A stretch of 15,150 nt of DNA from an uncultured Holophagaceae bacterium (GTDB lineage: Bacteria > Acidobacteriota > Holophagae > Holophagales > Holophagaceae), in the NCBI GenBank assembly GCA_903927605.1, contig CAIYNT010000145.1, forward strand, positions 1 through 15,150, read 5' to 3'. Position numbers and translations under genes: made by a program. The notes beneath the pieces are model-generated. The model had not been told where the DNA came from and ran no database searches. It worked only from the letters and a program-made list of their open reading frames with translations. Shown here one piece after another: positions 6,807 through 14,739 of this stretch; position 1 is the stretch's first letter; each line of letters begins with the position of its first letter.

Positions 6807-8303
6807 TTACCACCCCAGCAACTCCCTGAGCCGTATGGCAGCGGCCCGGTTGACATCAAGTTCCAAACCAGCGCCGACCTGGGCCTTCGCCCCGCCCCCA
6901 AAAGTGGGTCGAAGTTCCTGGACGGCCTCGGGGCGTAGGAGGACATGACGCTTAATCGGCAGAAACAGGATGTGCTTGAAGGCCAACTCGACCTCTTCGA
7001 GTCTGCACCATGGTGTTTCGTAGCACTTCCCCTGTGACCAGGCCCATACATGGCCCTTGATGACTTCAAAATGGCTGGTTTGGTGCAGGTCCAGCATCAC
7101 CCGGACTCCAGCCTCTAAAGCTGTGATGGCATTGGACGAGTGCACTTGAGTTGGGTCGGGCGGTACGGTTGATCGGGTGGTCGGCTCTGGATTGGGCCTT
7201 GTAGGTGTTCTCTCCTTCACCGGTGGTGGCAATGGCAGGGCCTTTTGCTCTTCCGGGGGCTTTGCTTCCTTCGTATCGAGGATCTTTTTTGATTCCCGCG
7301 GAGATCGCCGAGAAGATCTCGAAACCGGCGGACTTTGTGGCTGCGCCTTGGATTCGGGAGCGGGGGCCAGGATGGGGGTGGGGGTTGTGATTGGATCGGG
7401 GGCCGGGTCGGGGACCGGGATGGAGGTGCTATTCAGTCCTGTCTCTGTGCGGCAGGTATTGGAAAGCTCTGTGAGGTCTTGCTCCCCCCAACCACGGGCC
7501 TCTGCGGCCTGGAGCCGAGCGTTGAGCAGATCTGCAACCGGAATGGAGACACCCATGTCGTTCGCGGCCTGAAGCAGCATTTCGTTAGCCGCCAGATCCA
7601 GGGTCCTGTCTTCTGGGTCAAAGGACGGGCGCTCTGTCGCGCCCCCGTAGTCATGGACCATGTGGGCCCTGAAGACGGCGGTGTTCAGGAACCGGAGGAA
7701 ATCCGCAGGAGGCAATCCAGCTTGTTTGGCATAAGTAAGAATCTCGGAGACAGCCAATTCCATGGCTATCGTGAGCAGGTTGCCCCCTAGCTTCAGGGCA
7801 TGGGCGAGAGCGGCATTGGGACCTACGCGTGTGTAGCCCCGACCCAAGGCCTCGAAGATCGGACGGCATCGGTTCACCTGAGGCTCCGGTCCCCCGGCCA
7901 CAATCCAAATATGACGGGATTTCGCAGTATCCGTCCTTCCGAAGATCGGAGCCGCCACATAGCCCTGACTGGCCTGTGCGTGGGCCGAAGCCAGCCCCAT
8001 GGAGGTCCCGACTTCAAGAGTGCACATGCAGAGATGGATGCCTTTGGGAGGGAGGTTTTGAAGCAGGCCGTTGGGACCATAGACGATCTCTTTTACTGCA
8101 GAGTCATCTGAGAGCATTGTGATGACTACTTCGACATTTTTCACTGCATCGGGCACAGAGGTAGCTTCCTTGGCCCCCGCGGCAATCAGGGCCTTGGCCT
8201 TCCCAGGGGTACGGTTGTACACGGTTACAGCGTGTCCCGCTCCCAGTAGATTTTGGGCCATGGGTATGCCCATGTTGCCGAGCCCTAGGAAGCCGATGTG
8301 CAT
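6807..8303 (-). CDS. beta-hydroxyacid dehydrogenase-like oxidoreductase with proline-rich linker and C-terminal LytTR-like domain
   Basis: 498 residues in three parts. Residues 1-286 are a complete NAD(P)-dependent enzyme of the 6-phosphogluconate/3-hydroxyisobutyrate dehydrogenase superfamily: Rossmann motif IGFLGLGNMG, cofactor-loop YNRTPGKA, substrate-side motif AAPIFGR near 117-123, and Lys171/Asn175 in KLGGN, with the all-helical second domain after it. Residues 287-390 are a low-complexity linker rich in Pro, Thr and charge. Residues 391-498 form a small domain whose pattern (FEVIKG..., then CRLEEVELAF, FLPIKRHVLLRPEAVQEL, ending GLELDVNRAAAIRLRELLG) resembles the LytTR DNA-binding fold; this match is by eye and tentative. 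ATG at 8303 has GGAG 5 nt upstream; a TTG at 8321 is less likely. It sits 150 bp after the glycosyltransferase gene. Substrate unknown. The enzyme call is firm and the tail moderate. Confidence 0.85.
   Translation of the reverse strand: MHIGFLGLGNMGIPMAQNLLGAGHAVTVYNRTPGKAKALIAAGAKEATSVPDAVKNVEVVITMLSDDSAVKEIVYGPNGLLQNLPPKGIHLCMCTLEVGTSMGLASAHAQASQGYVAAPIFGRTDTAKSRHIWIVAGGPEPQVNRCRPIFEALGRGYTRVGPNAALAHALKLGGNLLTIAMELAVSEILTYAKQAGLPPADFLRFLNTAVFRAHMVHDYGGATERPSFDPEDRTLDLAANEMLLQAANDMGVSIPVADLLNARLQAAEARGWGEQDLTELSNTCRTETGLNSTSIPVPDPAPDPITTPTPILAPAPESKAQPQSPPVSRSSRRSPRESKKILDTKEAKPPEEQKALPLPPPVKERTPTRPNPEPTTRSTVPPDPTQVHSSNAITALEAGVRVMLDLHQTSHFEVIKGHVWAWSQGKCYETPWCRLEEVELAFKHILFLPIKRHVLLRPEAVQELRPTFGGGAKAQVGAGLELDVNRAAAIRLRELLGW
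7356..7419 (+). repeat. two G-quadruplex-like G-run motifs opposite the proline-rich linker
   Basis: On the plus strand, four G-runs of at least three lie at 7356-7384 (loops of 3, 7 and 1 nt) and four more at 7398-7419 (loops of 2, 2 and 3 nt). Both fit the usual G3+N1-7 rule. They lie on the template strand of the oxidoreductase gene and follow from Pro-rich codons, so they may have no function of their own. Confidence 0.4.
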
Positions 8304-8453
8304 GACCACTCCAGACGGCAATTCAAGATACCTGTGATCGATGAGTCCTAGCAGCCTGCCGGAAACGCAAATGGTCTGCAGGGTCCCGATCCAATCGGCA
8401 ATAACATTCCCCGGGGTCTCCGGCGAATAAGGCCGCCAAGTGATCCCCCTGTC

Positions 8454-9566
8454 TCAAAGTCCCAAGGCTTTCATGATGACTAGATTGACCTTGTTCACGT
8501 CATACTTGTCCTCTGCGTAGATTCGAGCCGCCGTTCCCATGTCGGCAGCCAAGGTTGGATCTGACAGAAATCGCTCCATGGCTTCAGCCAAGGCGATTGA
8601 ACTTTTAGGGGCCACCAGATAGCCTGTCTTTCCCTCAAGGACAGTCTCCCTGCAGCCTGGAGCCAGGGTGGTCACAACAGCCCTGCCTGTGGCCATTGCC
8701 TCCAGGACCGATCTGGGGGTCCCTTCGCCATAACTCGGAAGGACGACCACATGCGCCTTTGCCAAGAGAGGTCGTACGTCCTTGGACATTCCAAGATACT
8801 GGATAATCCCTTCTTGTTCCCAAGCTGTCACTTGGCTTGGTTGAATAGCAGAGGGGTTGGAATCGAAGGGGCCCAGAAGCTGGCATCGGAGATCCGGGTG
8901 TCTTTTTTTAAGGATTCGGGCCGCTTCGACAAATTCCATCACTCCCTTATCTCGAGTCAGCCGAGCCACAAGTAGAAAGGTCAGAGGGCCGGTTTGCTGG
9001 GGTGCATAGGAGAAATGCTCGAGATCCACTCCAGAGCCGTTGATGAGCGTGACCCGGCATTGGGGAGACAGCAGCCCATTCTGCACAAAGAAGGCATGGT
9101 CATCAGGGTTTTGGAAGAATACCCCCTCATTCCTGGCGAGTCCGTACCGATAGAGCCACTTGGCCACGATCGCCATGCATCTCATTTTGAACCCTTCACC
9201 GATAAGAGAGGAACCAAGGCCGGTGATCATGGCGTGTCGATGTGGAATTCCAACCTTCGCGGCGGCGAAGGATCCGTAAATGGCGGGTTTGATCGTATAA
9301 CTCAGCAGGAGGTCCGGGCGAACCTCCTTGAGCGTGGTCTTGATGGCACGCAGAGTACGCAGGTCCTCCATTGGGTTGAGTCCAGTCCGGCCAAGTGGAA
9401 TGGCTCTGTACCCCACTCCAATTGCCGCGAGTTCCTCGATGACGATTGGGTCTTCTCCCGGGGCGAGGCCGATCACTTCATGTCCGGCCTCGACCATGGC
9501 CCGCATCATGGGGCCCCGAAACCAAGACAGGGACGGGGCGTACCCCCCGAAGACCGCTACTTTCAT
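8454..9566 (-). CDS. family 4 glycosyltransferase (GT-B), PglA/WcaL-like
   Basis: 370 residues. Cytosolic retaining glycosyltransferase that would add a sugar from a nucleotide donor to a lipid-linked acceptor. N-terminal Rossmann half begins [21 protein letters not shown] and includes [20 protein letters not shown] and ITGLGSSL (about 89-121), a pattern seen in enzymes adding the second sugar to undecaprenyl-linked glycans such as PglA. The C-terminal half has [18 protein letters not shown] (Lys207) and the donor-binding E-x7-E motif Glu281/Glu289 in [14 protein letters not shown]. Its ATG overlaps the epimerase stop in an ATGA junction, so it is cotranslated with wbpP, which argues that it uses UDP-GalNAc or UDP-GalNAcA. 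Donor and linkage cannot be read from sequence. Confidence 0.92.
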   Translation of the reverse strand: MKVAVFGGYAPSLSWFRGPMMRAMVEAGHEVIGLAPGEDPIVIEELAAIGVGYRAIPLGRTGLNPMEDLRTLRAIKTTLKEVRPDLLLSYTIKPAIYGSFAAAKVGIPHRHAMITGLGSSLIGEGFKMRCMAIVAKWLYRYGLARNEGVFFQNPDDHAFFVQNGLLSPQCRVTLINGSGVDLEHFSYAPQQTGPLTFLLVARLTRDKGVMEFVEAARILKKRHPDLRCQLLGPFDSNPSAIQPSQVTAWEQEGIIQYLGMSKDVRPLLAKAHVVVLPSYGEGTPRSVLEAMATGRAVVTTLAPGCRETVLEGKTGYLVAPKSSIALAEAMERFLSDPTLAADMGTAARIYAEDKYDVNKVNLVIMKALGL

Positions 9567-10588
9567 CCGAGGTGAGCTCGATACCAGTCCAGGGCCTCAT
9601 CCAGGCCACGATCCACATCGAATTGTGGGGCATAGCCCAGCAACCCTGCGGCTTTTGCGATATCGGCCTGAGAATGACGGACATCCCCGGCTCGGAAGGG
9701 AAGGTAGATCGGCTTTAGTTTCCCAATCTCTGAATCGTGCAGGGCTAGGGCCGTGCGGAGTTTCTCGTGAAGCTGGTTAAGGGTCGTCCTCCCACCGAAC
9801 GCCACGTTGTAGACTTGGCCTACGGTGGTCTGCTCAGCTGCGGTGGCAGCAAGGAGATTCATCTGGACAACGTTCTCGACGTAGCAGAAGTCACGACTCG
9901 TCTCACCGTCTCCATTGATGGACACGGCCTGTTTGCGGAGCAAACTCGAGATCCAAAGTGGGATCACCGCGGCATAGGGCCCATGGGGACTCTGGCGGCG
10001 GCCAAAGACATTGAAATACCTCAGGCCGATGGTTTGCAGTCCGTAGGTGTTTCCAAAGACTTTCGCGTAGAGTTCGTTTACAAGCTTCGTCACTGCATAG
10101 GGCGAGAGTGGCTGCCCGATCTTGTCCTCCCGCTTGGGTAGGTCCGGATGGTCACCGTAAGTGGAACTTGACGCGGCATAGACGAAGCGCTTCACCTTCT
10201 TGTCCCTACTTGCAACGAGCATGTTGAGGAAGCCATCGATGTTAGCCTGGTTCGTGGCGATGGGGTCCTCGATGGACCGAGGCACTGAACCCAGCGCTGC
10301 TTCATGAAGAACATACTCCACGCCTTCGCAGGCGCGATGACAGTCCACAAGGTTCCTGATATCCCCTTGGATGAAGGTGAATCGCCCCCACCTTTTTGGA
10401 TCGACGCTGCTCTTCACATCATCCAGATTGGCCTGGGAACCGGTTGCGAAATTATCCAGGCCTACCACCGTTTGATCTGTCTGAAGCAGAGCCTCCAGCA
10501 AGTTAGAGCCAATGAACCCGGCCACTCCTGTCACGAGCCACGTTCTTGGGGTAGCCTTCAAGTCTCTGAGGACGGAATCGAGCTGCAT
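9563..10588 (-). CDS. wbpP: UDP-N-acetylglucosamine 4-epimerase (WbpP/TviC type)
   Basis: Short-chain dehydrogenase family enzyme that interconverts UDP-GlcNAc and UDP-GalNAc (or the corresponding uronic acids) through a 4-keto intermediate on bound NAD. At 341 residues from the chosen start it has the length I recall for Pseudomonas WbpP. Seen: [16 protein letters not shown] nucleotide-binding loop (about 20-35), [39 protein letters not shown] (Ser140/141), SPYAVTK with Tyr164 and Lys168, and [12 protein letters not shown] and [18 protein letters not shown]. The ATG at 10588 was preferred over the one at 10612 because it aligns with the known N-terminus and starts just 4 nt after the dehydrogenase stop. 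Pairs with the upstream gene to give GalNAcA. The exact order of the two steps is not set by sequence. Confidence 0.94.
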   Translation of the reverse strand: MQLDSVLRDLKATPRTWLVTGVAGFIGSNLLEALLQTDQTVVGLDNFATGSQANLDDVKSSVDPKRWGRFTFIQGDIRNLVDCHRACEGVEYVLHEAALGSVPRSIEDPIATNQANIDGFLNMLVASRDKKVKRFVYAASSSTYGDHPDLPKREDKIGQPLSPYAVTKLVNELYAKVFGNTYGLQTIGLRYFNVFGRRQSPHGPYAAVIPLWISSLLRKQAVSINGDGETSRDFCYVENVVQMNLLAATAAEQTTVGQVYNVAFGGRTTLNQLHEKLRTALALHDSEIGKLKPIYLPFRAGDVRHSQADIAKAAGLLGYAPQFDVDRGLDEALDWYRAHLG

Positions 10589-10592
10589 GGGC

Positions 10593-11867
10593 TCACAAGC
10601 TCCAGTAGGCAATGTTCTGAGGGAAGTTCTCCGGAGGGAAAGCCGATTTCACATCGACGAACACGGCATACCGCCTCAGGCTTGCAAGGATGACGTCGAG
10701 TCCAGTTTCCAGGAAAACACGATGGTTGACCGCAAAAACCATGGCATCCAGGTCCCGCATCTCCGCAAAGGAGGAAAGGTGCAGCCTGTACTCCTTCAGG
10801 GTTTCTTCTTTATCGGCCATCGGGTCGTGGACTAGGGGTGTAATACCGAATTGTTGAAGCTCCTCGATGATGTCAGGCACCTTGCTGTTCCGGATGTCAT
10901 GCACATCCTCCTTGAAGGTCAGTCCTAGGATGCCAACTCGCGCGTTCTTTACCGGGATCTGTTGCTGGATTAAGAGCTTCACCAGCTTCTGGGCGACGTA
11001 GGCTCCCATGTCGTCGTTGATCTGCCGTCCCGAGAGGATGACGCGCGGGTGATATCCCAATTCTTCGGCCTTAGTCGTGAGGTAGTAGGGATCAACACCG
11101 ATGCAATGTCCCCCCACGAGTCCTGGGGTAAAGGGGAGGAAATTCCACTTTGTTCGAGCCGCAGCAAGAACTTCCGATGTCCGGATTCCAACCTTTTCGC
11201 AGATGATGGCGAGCTCATTCATGAGTGCGATGTTGATGTCGCGCTGAGTATTTTCAATCACCTTGGCCGTTTCGGCGACCTTAATCGAGGAAGCCTTGTG
11301 GATCCCTGCCGAGATGACTGCGCCATACACTCTTGCGATGGTCTGGAGGCTCTCCTCGTCCTGCCCTGAAACAACCTTCACAATCCGATCCACCGTATGA
11401 ACCTTGTCTCCAGGATTGATTCGTTCGGGGGAATAACCGAGTTTGAAATCCACGCCGCACTTCAATCCGGATTGCTGTTCGAGGATGGGACCGCAGATAT
11501 CCTCGGTGACTCCCGGGAAGACCGTGGATTCATAGACAATGATGCTTCCTTTGCCGATGACCTTTCCAACGGTCTCGCTGGCTTTGATGACCGGGGTGAG
11601 GTCGGGTCGCTTCCAGTCATCGATGGGAGTTGGCACTGCGACGATGAAGAAATCCGAACCTTTAAGGCCTTCCAGATCACAAGTCATCTTCAAGGTCGTC
11701 GAGCGGAGCGACTCGGGCGAAACCTCGCGGGTGCGGTCAACCCCCCCCTGAAGTTCGGCGACCTTCGCAGCATGGATATCGAATCCTACTGTCTCGGGAA
11801 ACTTCTTCGCAAGTTCCAGAGCAAGGGGTAGGCCGACGTAGCCCAGACCTATGACGGCAATTCGCAT
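10593..11867 (-). CDS. wbpO: UDP-N-acetyl-hexosamine 6-dehydrogenase (WbpO/TviB type)
   Basis: NAD-dependent enzyme that oxidises C6 of UDP-GalNAc or UDP-GlcNAc twice to the uronic acid, a precursor of acidic surface glycans such as Vi antigen and the P. aeruginosa O6 chain. 424 residues: [12 protein letters not shown] (GxGxxG, about 7-18), [29 protein letters not shown] (Glu149), [21 protein letters not shown] (Lys202, Asn206) and [15 protein letters not shown] with the thioester Cys255, followed by the C-terminal nucleotide-binding domain with [14 protein letters not shown]. These strings are much closer to TviB/WbpO than to UDP-glucose dehydrogenase. ATG at 11867 has an excellent GGAGG 6 nt upstream (plus-strand 11874-11878). 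It is the first gene of the leftward glycan block and is preceded by a good promoter and a palindrome. Confidence 0.94.
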   Translation of the reverse strand: MRIAVIGLGYVGLPLALELAKKFPETVGFDIHAAKVAELQGGVDRTREVSPESLRSTTLKMTCDLEGLKGSDFFIVAVPTPIDDWKRPDLTPVIKASETVGKVIGKGSIIVYESTVFPGVTEDICGPILEQQSGLKCGVDFKLGYSPERINPGDKVHTVDRIVKVVSGQDEESLQTIARVYGAVISAGIHKASSIKVAETAKVIENTQRDINIALMNELAIICEKVGIRTSEVLAAARTKWNFLPFTPGLVGGHCIGVDPYYLTTKAEELGYHPRVILSGRQINDDMGAYVAQKLVKLLIQQQIPVKNARVGILGLTFKEDVHDIRNSKVPDIIEELQQFGITPLVHDPMADKEETLKEYRLHLSSFAEMRDLDAMVFAVNHRVFLETGLDVILASLRRYAVFVDVKSAFPPENFPQNIAYWSL

Positions 11868-11888
11868 GGTAATCCTCCACTAGACATG

Positions 11889-11902
11889 CCATTGATCAAT
11901 GG
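11889..11902. promoter_or_regulatory. perfect 14-bp palindrome in wbpO leader
   Basis: CCATTGATCAATGG reads the same on both strands with no spacer. It lies about 10 nt upstream of the wbpO ribosome site and downstream of the proposed promoter, so a bound protein would block transcription just after initiation. It looks like an operator; no owner can be named. Confidence 0.45.
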
Positions 11903-11967
11903 TCCTCGATGAGTCCACCCGAGATGGAAATCCACGGGGGTAGAATTCATGCGAACCAGATGAATAT

Positions 11968-11996
11968 CTTATAAATTTTCTAGACCTAGCGCGCAA
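11968..11996 (-). promoter_or_regulatory. sigma70-like promoter for the glycan block
   Basis: On the minus strand TTGCGC (11996-11991) is followed after exactly 17 bp by TATAAG (11973-11968). The region is strongly AT-rich compared with the genes around it. A start near 11960 would give a leader of about 95 nt holding the 14-bp palindrome and the wbpO ribosome site. Confidence 0.5.
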
Positions 11997-12048
11997 ATAT
12001 ATTATTTTTACCATTCAAGCCTGAAAACCATGCCGTAAAATTCTATTC

Positions 12049-12064
12049 ACCAGGCGAGCCTGGT
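12049..12064. promoter_or_regulatory. 16-bp inverted repeat in the divergent region
   Basis: ACCAGGC and GCCTGGT (7 bp each) flank only two bases. Too tight for a good hairpin but a typical shape for a dimeric repressor or activator site. It lies about 70 bp upstream of the -10 of wbpO and 86 bp before the beta-helix start, so it could serve either direction. Confidence 0.4.
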
Positions 12065-12110
12065 TTGCTCTGCAGACATTTCGCCATCTCTTTGAACATA
12101 TGTCCCAACT

Positions 12111-12137
12111 CCTCTAGATGTTAGACTGTCCTAGAGG
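12111..12137 (+). promoter_or_regulatory. inverted repeat directly before the ribosome site of the beta-helix gene
   Basis: CCTCTAG (12111-12117) and CTAGAGG (12131-12137) pair perfectly over a 13-nt loop, ending 2 nt before GGAG (12140-12143) and 12 nt before the ATG. If transcribed, the stem would sit beside the ribosome site and could affect translation; as DNA it could be an operator. A weak promoter TTGAAC (12092-12097) and TAGATG (12115-12120), spaced 17 bp, overlaps it. Confidence 0.4.
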
Positions 12138-12149
12138 CCGGAGAAGCTT

Positions 12150-13472
12150 ATGCGCGCTGGGGCCCACCCGTATCGATTGCTTGGAACATTGGCTGTTGGA
12201 ACGATTTGCTTGCTGGTCGCCTTCAGCGCCGGCGGCATCGATCGGGCTGATATGGATGCAAGCAGCTCGTCAACCCCCGGTCCGGAGAAGGTAGCCGTAG
12301 CTACTCATCTGGAGCCTGTAGGGGGTGGTTCGCCGATTGGCGTGGTCCATTACGGCTGCGCCCCTGCACCCGCCTCCAAGTTGGTGGTGAACGTTCGTAA
12401 TGCCCCCTATGGCGCCAAAGGCGATGGTGTCGCCGATGACACCGTCGCCATCCAGCGTGCCGTGAATGCAGTGGCTGGAACCGGGGGGAGGGTGGTGATC
12501 CCGGACGGAACTTACCTCGTGAACGCCGTGGCTCAGAGCAGCGCGGGCATCCGTCTAGGAAGCAACATGACGATGAGCCTATCGCCAGGCGCAGTGCTCA
12601 AGGCGATTCCAAACTCATCAGGGACCTACGCCATTGTCGCGGTCAGTTTCGTCAAGCATGTGACTATCAAGGGTGGAACGTTGCAAGGAGATCGCACCAA
12701 CCATATGGGTTCGACCGGCGAATGGGGCATGGGCCTGTCTATCAACAACTCCGAACAAGTGGTGGTGGACGGAGTTACCACAAAGGAATGCTGGGGAGAT
12801 GGTTTCTATGTCACGGACCTTTGTTCGAACGTGACCCTGTGCAACGTGATCGCTGATCACAACCGGCGTCAGGGGTTGTCTGTCACCAGCGTGGATGGGT
12901 TAGTAGTGAGGAGTTCAATTTTCAAAAACACGAGAGGTACCGAACCGGAGTGCGGAATCGATATCGAACCGAACAATTCGCAAATCGTCAACCATGTGTT
13001 GATAACCGGTTGTACCCTGACGAACAATGCAGGAAGTGGATTCCAGTGTGGATTCAATAGCTCATACACCACACCTCGAGTGCTCAATACGGTCTTCGAT
13101 TCAAACACCGTCGCTGGCAATGGTGTGGACCCGGTGAGCGGCGGGTATCGGCAGGGTGTAAAAGTGAGCCATTCCATTGGAAATGTCAGCATCACAAACA
13201 ACAAGATTTCGGGTACGTTGGGACAGGGCATCATGATCATGGAGCAATCTGCCAACACCATAGTGAGTGGCAACACTGTCACCGGCACGCTCATGTTCAA
13301 TGGGAACACTACCTGGACCGGCGGCGGCATCTACATATCGGCCTCTCCCAACTCGAGCATCACAAACAATACGGTGACGCAAAATGCCGGAATCGGGATC
13401 TGGAACTGTTCAGACGATCCGACCGTTGTCATTAGTGGTAATTCCGTGGCAGGCAATGCCGGGGGACGCTGA
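12150..13472 (+). CDS. exported right-handed beta-helix protein of the pectate-lyase superfamily
   Basis: 440 residues. An N-terminal hydrophobic segment at about 9-28 is a signal peptide or membrane anchor, followed by a Ser/Pro-rich stretch. From about 78 comes the Pectate_lyase_3-type entry motif NVRNAPYGAKGDGVADD with IQRAVNAV and GGRVVIPDGTYLV, then repeated beta-helix coils to the end, rich in N-N, N-T-V and G-I, such as ITNNKISGTLGQGIMI and ITNNTVTQNAGIGIW. Such proteins are lyases, hydrolases or C5-epimerases acting on acidic polysaccharides in the periplasm or outside. Its place beside genes for a uronic-acid-containing glycan suggests it trims or modifies that polymer; this is inference. 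GGAG 6 nt before the ATG supports the start. Catalytic residues cannot be assigned by eye. Confidence 0.87.
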   Translation: MRAGAHPYRLLGTLAVGTICLLVAFSAGGIDRADMDASSSSTPGPEKVAVATHLEPVGGGSPIGVVHYGCAPAPASKLVVNVRNAPYGAKGDGVADDTVAIQRAVNAVAGTGGRVVIPDGTYLVNAVAQSSAGIRLGSNMTMSLSPGAVLKAIPNSSGTYAIVAVSFVKHVTIKGGTLQGDRTNHMGSTGEWGMGLSINNSEQVVVDGVTTKECWGDGFYVTDLCSNVTLCNVIADHNRRQGLSVTSVDGLVVRSSIFKNTRGTEPECGIDIEPNNSQIVNHVLITGCTLTNNAGSGFQCGFNSSYTTPRVLNTVFDSNTVAGNGVDPVSGGYRQGVKVSHSIGNVSITNNKISGTLGQGIMIMEQSANTIVSGNTVTGTLMFNGNTTWTGGGIYISASPNSSITNNTVTQNAGIGIWNCSDDPTVVISGNSVAGNAGGR

Positions 13473-13492
13473 TGGGACGTCCTGTTTGAGTG

Positions 13493-13510
13493 GATTATTT
13501 TTGATTATTT
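13493..13510 (+). repeat. tandem direct repeat GATTATTT x2, 10-bp period
   Basis: GATTATTT occurs at 13493-13500 and 13503-13510, one helical turn apart, in the 99-bp AT-rich gap between the beta-helix gene and the GAF/kinase gene. Both copies face the same side of the DNA, as for a regulator bound in tandem, but the repeat is short and may be chance. No terminator hairpin is seen in this gap. Confidence 0.25.
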
Positions 13511-13571
13511 CCGTACGCTGACCTGGCCTGCCAATCTGTCCTATGAATCGGTTTCCATGGAGGAAACCCCC

Positions 13572-14732
13572 ATGAACCTGAACGGTCCATCTTTGAGCCA
13601 ATCCCAACCCGACATCTCCCCTCGGCATGGATTCACTGAATCCCATTCCAAAGCCATGTTGCGGGACTGGGTTCTCCTCGCTGCGGCCTTTACCGGCACC
13701 TTGACGGCCTTGGTGTTGCAGGACGAGAAGGGGATTTGGCATCGGGACAATTGCGGGCTTACCAGTGATCAAATGGCAGCCATCGAGCCAATCCTGCTTC
13801 AAGGTTCCACACCCGAATTGTTGGCTCGCCTGCTGCAGGATCACGAACTCCGGATCATTGAAACGCTACCCCTGGTGGACATCTATCAGCGGGTCCTCGG
13901 TACCCTGTGTGTGTTATCCCCCACCTCTCTCACACTATCTGTGGCCCAACAGGAAGGCCTAAGACTGCTGGCCGACCATATCCAGACCTTCTTGTCGACC
14001 GACCAGTATCGTATGGAAACTCGCGCCACTCCTCGCGCTCCTTCCGCCTCTTCCTTTGTTCCGGGCCTAGTCCATGAACTTGGCAGTTTCATTTTTGGGA
14101 TCTCGGCGAATCTCGATGCCTTCGAGGCCCGATTCGCTGATCTGGATGATGTCAGGAAATATGGGGCAAACATTCGAAGAAGCCTGGATCGGATGAGTGC
14201 CTTCAACGATGAATTGAGGGAGTACGGAGATCCGCGACGATTTTCATGGTCAGTTCGTGAACTGGAACCCCTTCTGCGAGTAGCCATTGAACATCACATT
14301 GCATTCGCAGAGAGGAACCAAGTTGACCTGCAACTGCAGGTCGAGAGCCCCTTGCCAGCCCTCAACGCAGATGAACAAGGCCTTCTGGCAGCATTCATGC
14401 GATTGATTGATTTTGCCCTGCAACAGGAGGAAGCCGGGGGCCGCGTGGTTCTTCACGTCACCACAAGCCATCAAGGAGACCGGGTGGTGATTTGTGGAAG
14501 CCTAGACTTTTCCAGCCTGAAATTCAGAGATCTGGATCCAGCCCGCTTATTTGAACCCTTCTATTTCAGGACATCTGGGCTGGGCCGCCTGACCCTGCCA
14601 GGAGCTAGGCGGGTCTTCGAATCCCATGGCGGAACCCTTACTGCCGACCTTGGACCTGAGGGACGCATGACAATCAATTTCATGCTGCCTTCGGTAATGA
14701 CCTATCCTTTGCGATCAGCCGATCAACCTTGA
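13572..14732 (+). CDS. GAF-domain histidine-kinase-like protein with degraded ATP-binding motifs
   Basis: 386 residues. About 28-145 is a GAF-like sensor domain (LVLQDEKGIWHRDNCGL and LPLVDIYQRVLGTLCVLSP). A dimerisation/phosphoacceptor-type helix follows, with His168 in FVPGLVHELGSFIFGI. The C-terminal region (about 225-375) has the outline of an HATPase_c domain: RLFEPFYF near 325, SGLGRLTLPGARRVFESHGG and a closing INFMLP. The N-box Asn is missing (FMRLIDFAL where a kinase has NL..NA), and the DxGxG loop reads CGSLDFSS. Kinase activity is therefore doubtful; it may be a phosphatase, a scaffold or a partner of another kinase. ATG at 13572 has GGAGG 8 nt upstream and is preferred over the ATG at 13557. 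The response regulator begins 7 nt after its stop, so the two are one operon. Confidence 0.82.
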   Translation: MNLNGPSLSQSQPDISPRHGFTESHSKAMLRDWVLLAAAFTGTLTALVLQDEKGIWHRDNCGLTSDQMAAIEPILLQGSTPELLARLLQDHELRIIETLPLVDIYQRVLGTLCVLSPTSLTLSVAQQEGLRLLADHIQTFLSTDQYRMETRATPRAPSASSFVPGLVHELGSFIFGISANLDAFEARFADLDDVRKYGANIRRSLDRMSAFNDELREYGDPRRFSWSVRELEPLLRVAIEHHIAFAERNQVDLQLQVESPLPALNADEQGLLAAFMRLIDFALQQEEAGGRVVLHVTTSHQGDRVVICGSLDFSSLKFRDLDPARLFEPFYFRTSGLGRLTLPGARRVFESHGGTLTADLGPEGRMTINFMLPSVMTYPLRSADQP

Positions 14733-14739
14733 GGGCTCC

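Noticed and set aside
6807..7133. C-terminal domain of the oxidoreductase as a PilZ cyclic-di-GMP receptor
   Set aside because: PilZ would be natural in a polysaccharide cluster, but the RxxxR and (D/N)xSxxG motifs are absent; the residue pattern fits LytTR better.
7177..7790. Overlapping Gly-rich frames on the plus strand opposite the oxidoreductase
   Set aside because: Glycine-rich content simply mirrors the proline-rich linker codons on the other strand; no ribosome site or motif supports them.
8304..8453. Terminator or promoter between the glycosyltransferase and the oxidoreductase
   Set aside because: Only short dyads such as CCCCGGGG were found, with no T-run and no well-spaced -35/-10 pair, so nothing was called.
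10593..11867. UDP-glucose 6-dehydrogenase (Ugd) for the first glycan gene
   Set aside because: The motif strings ([36 protein letters not shown]) match the UDP-HexNAc dehydrogenase group WbpO/TviB, and the next gene is its usual partner epimerase.
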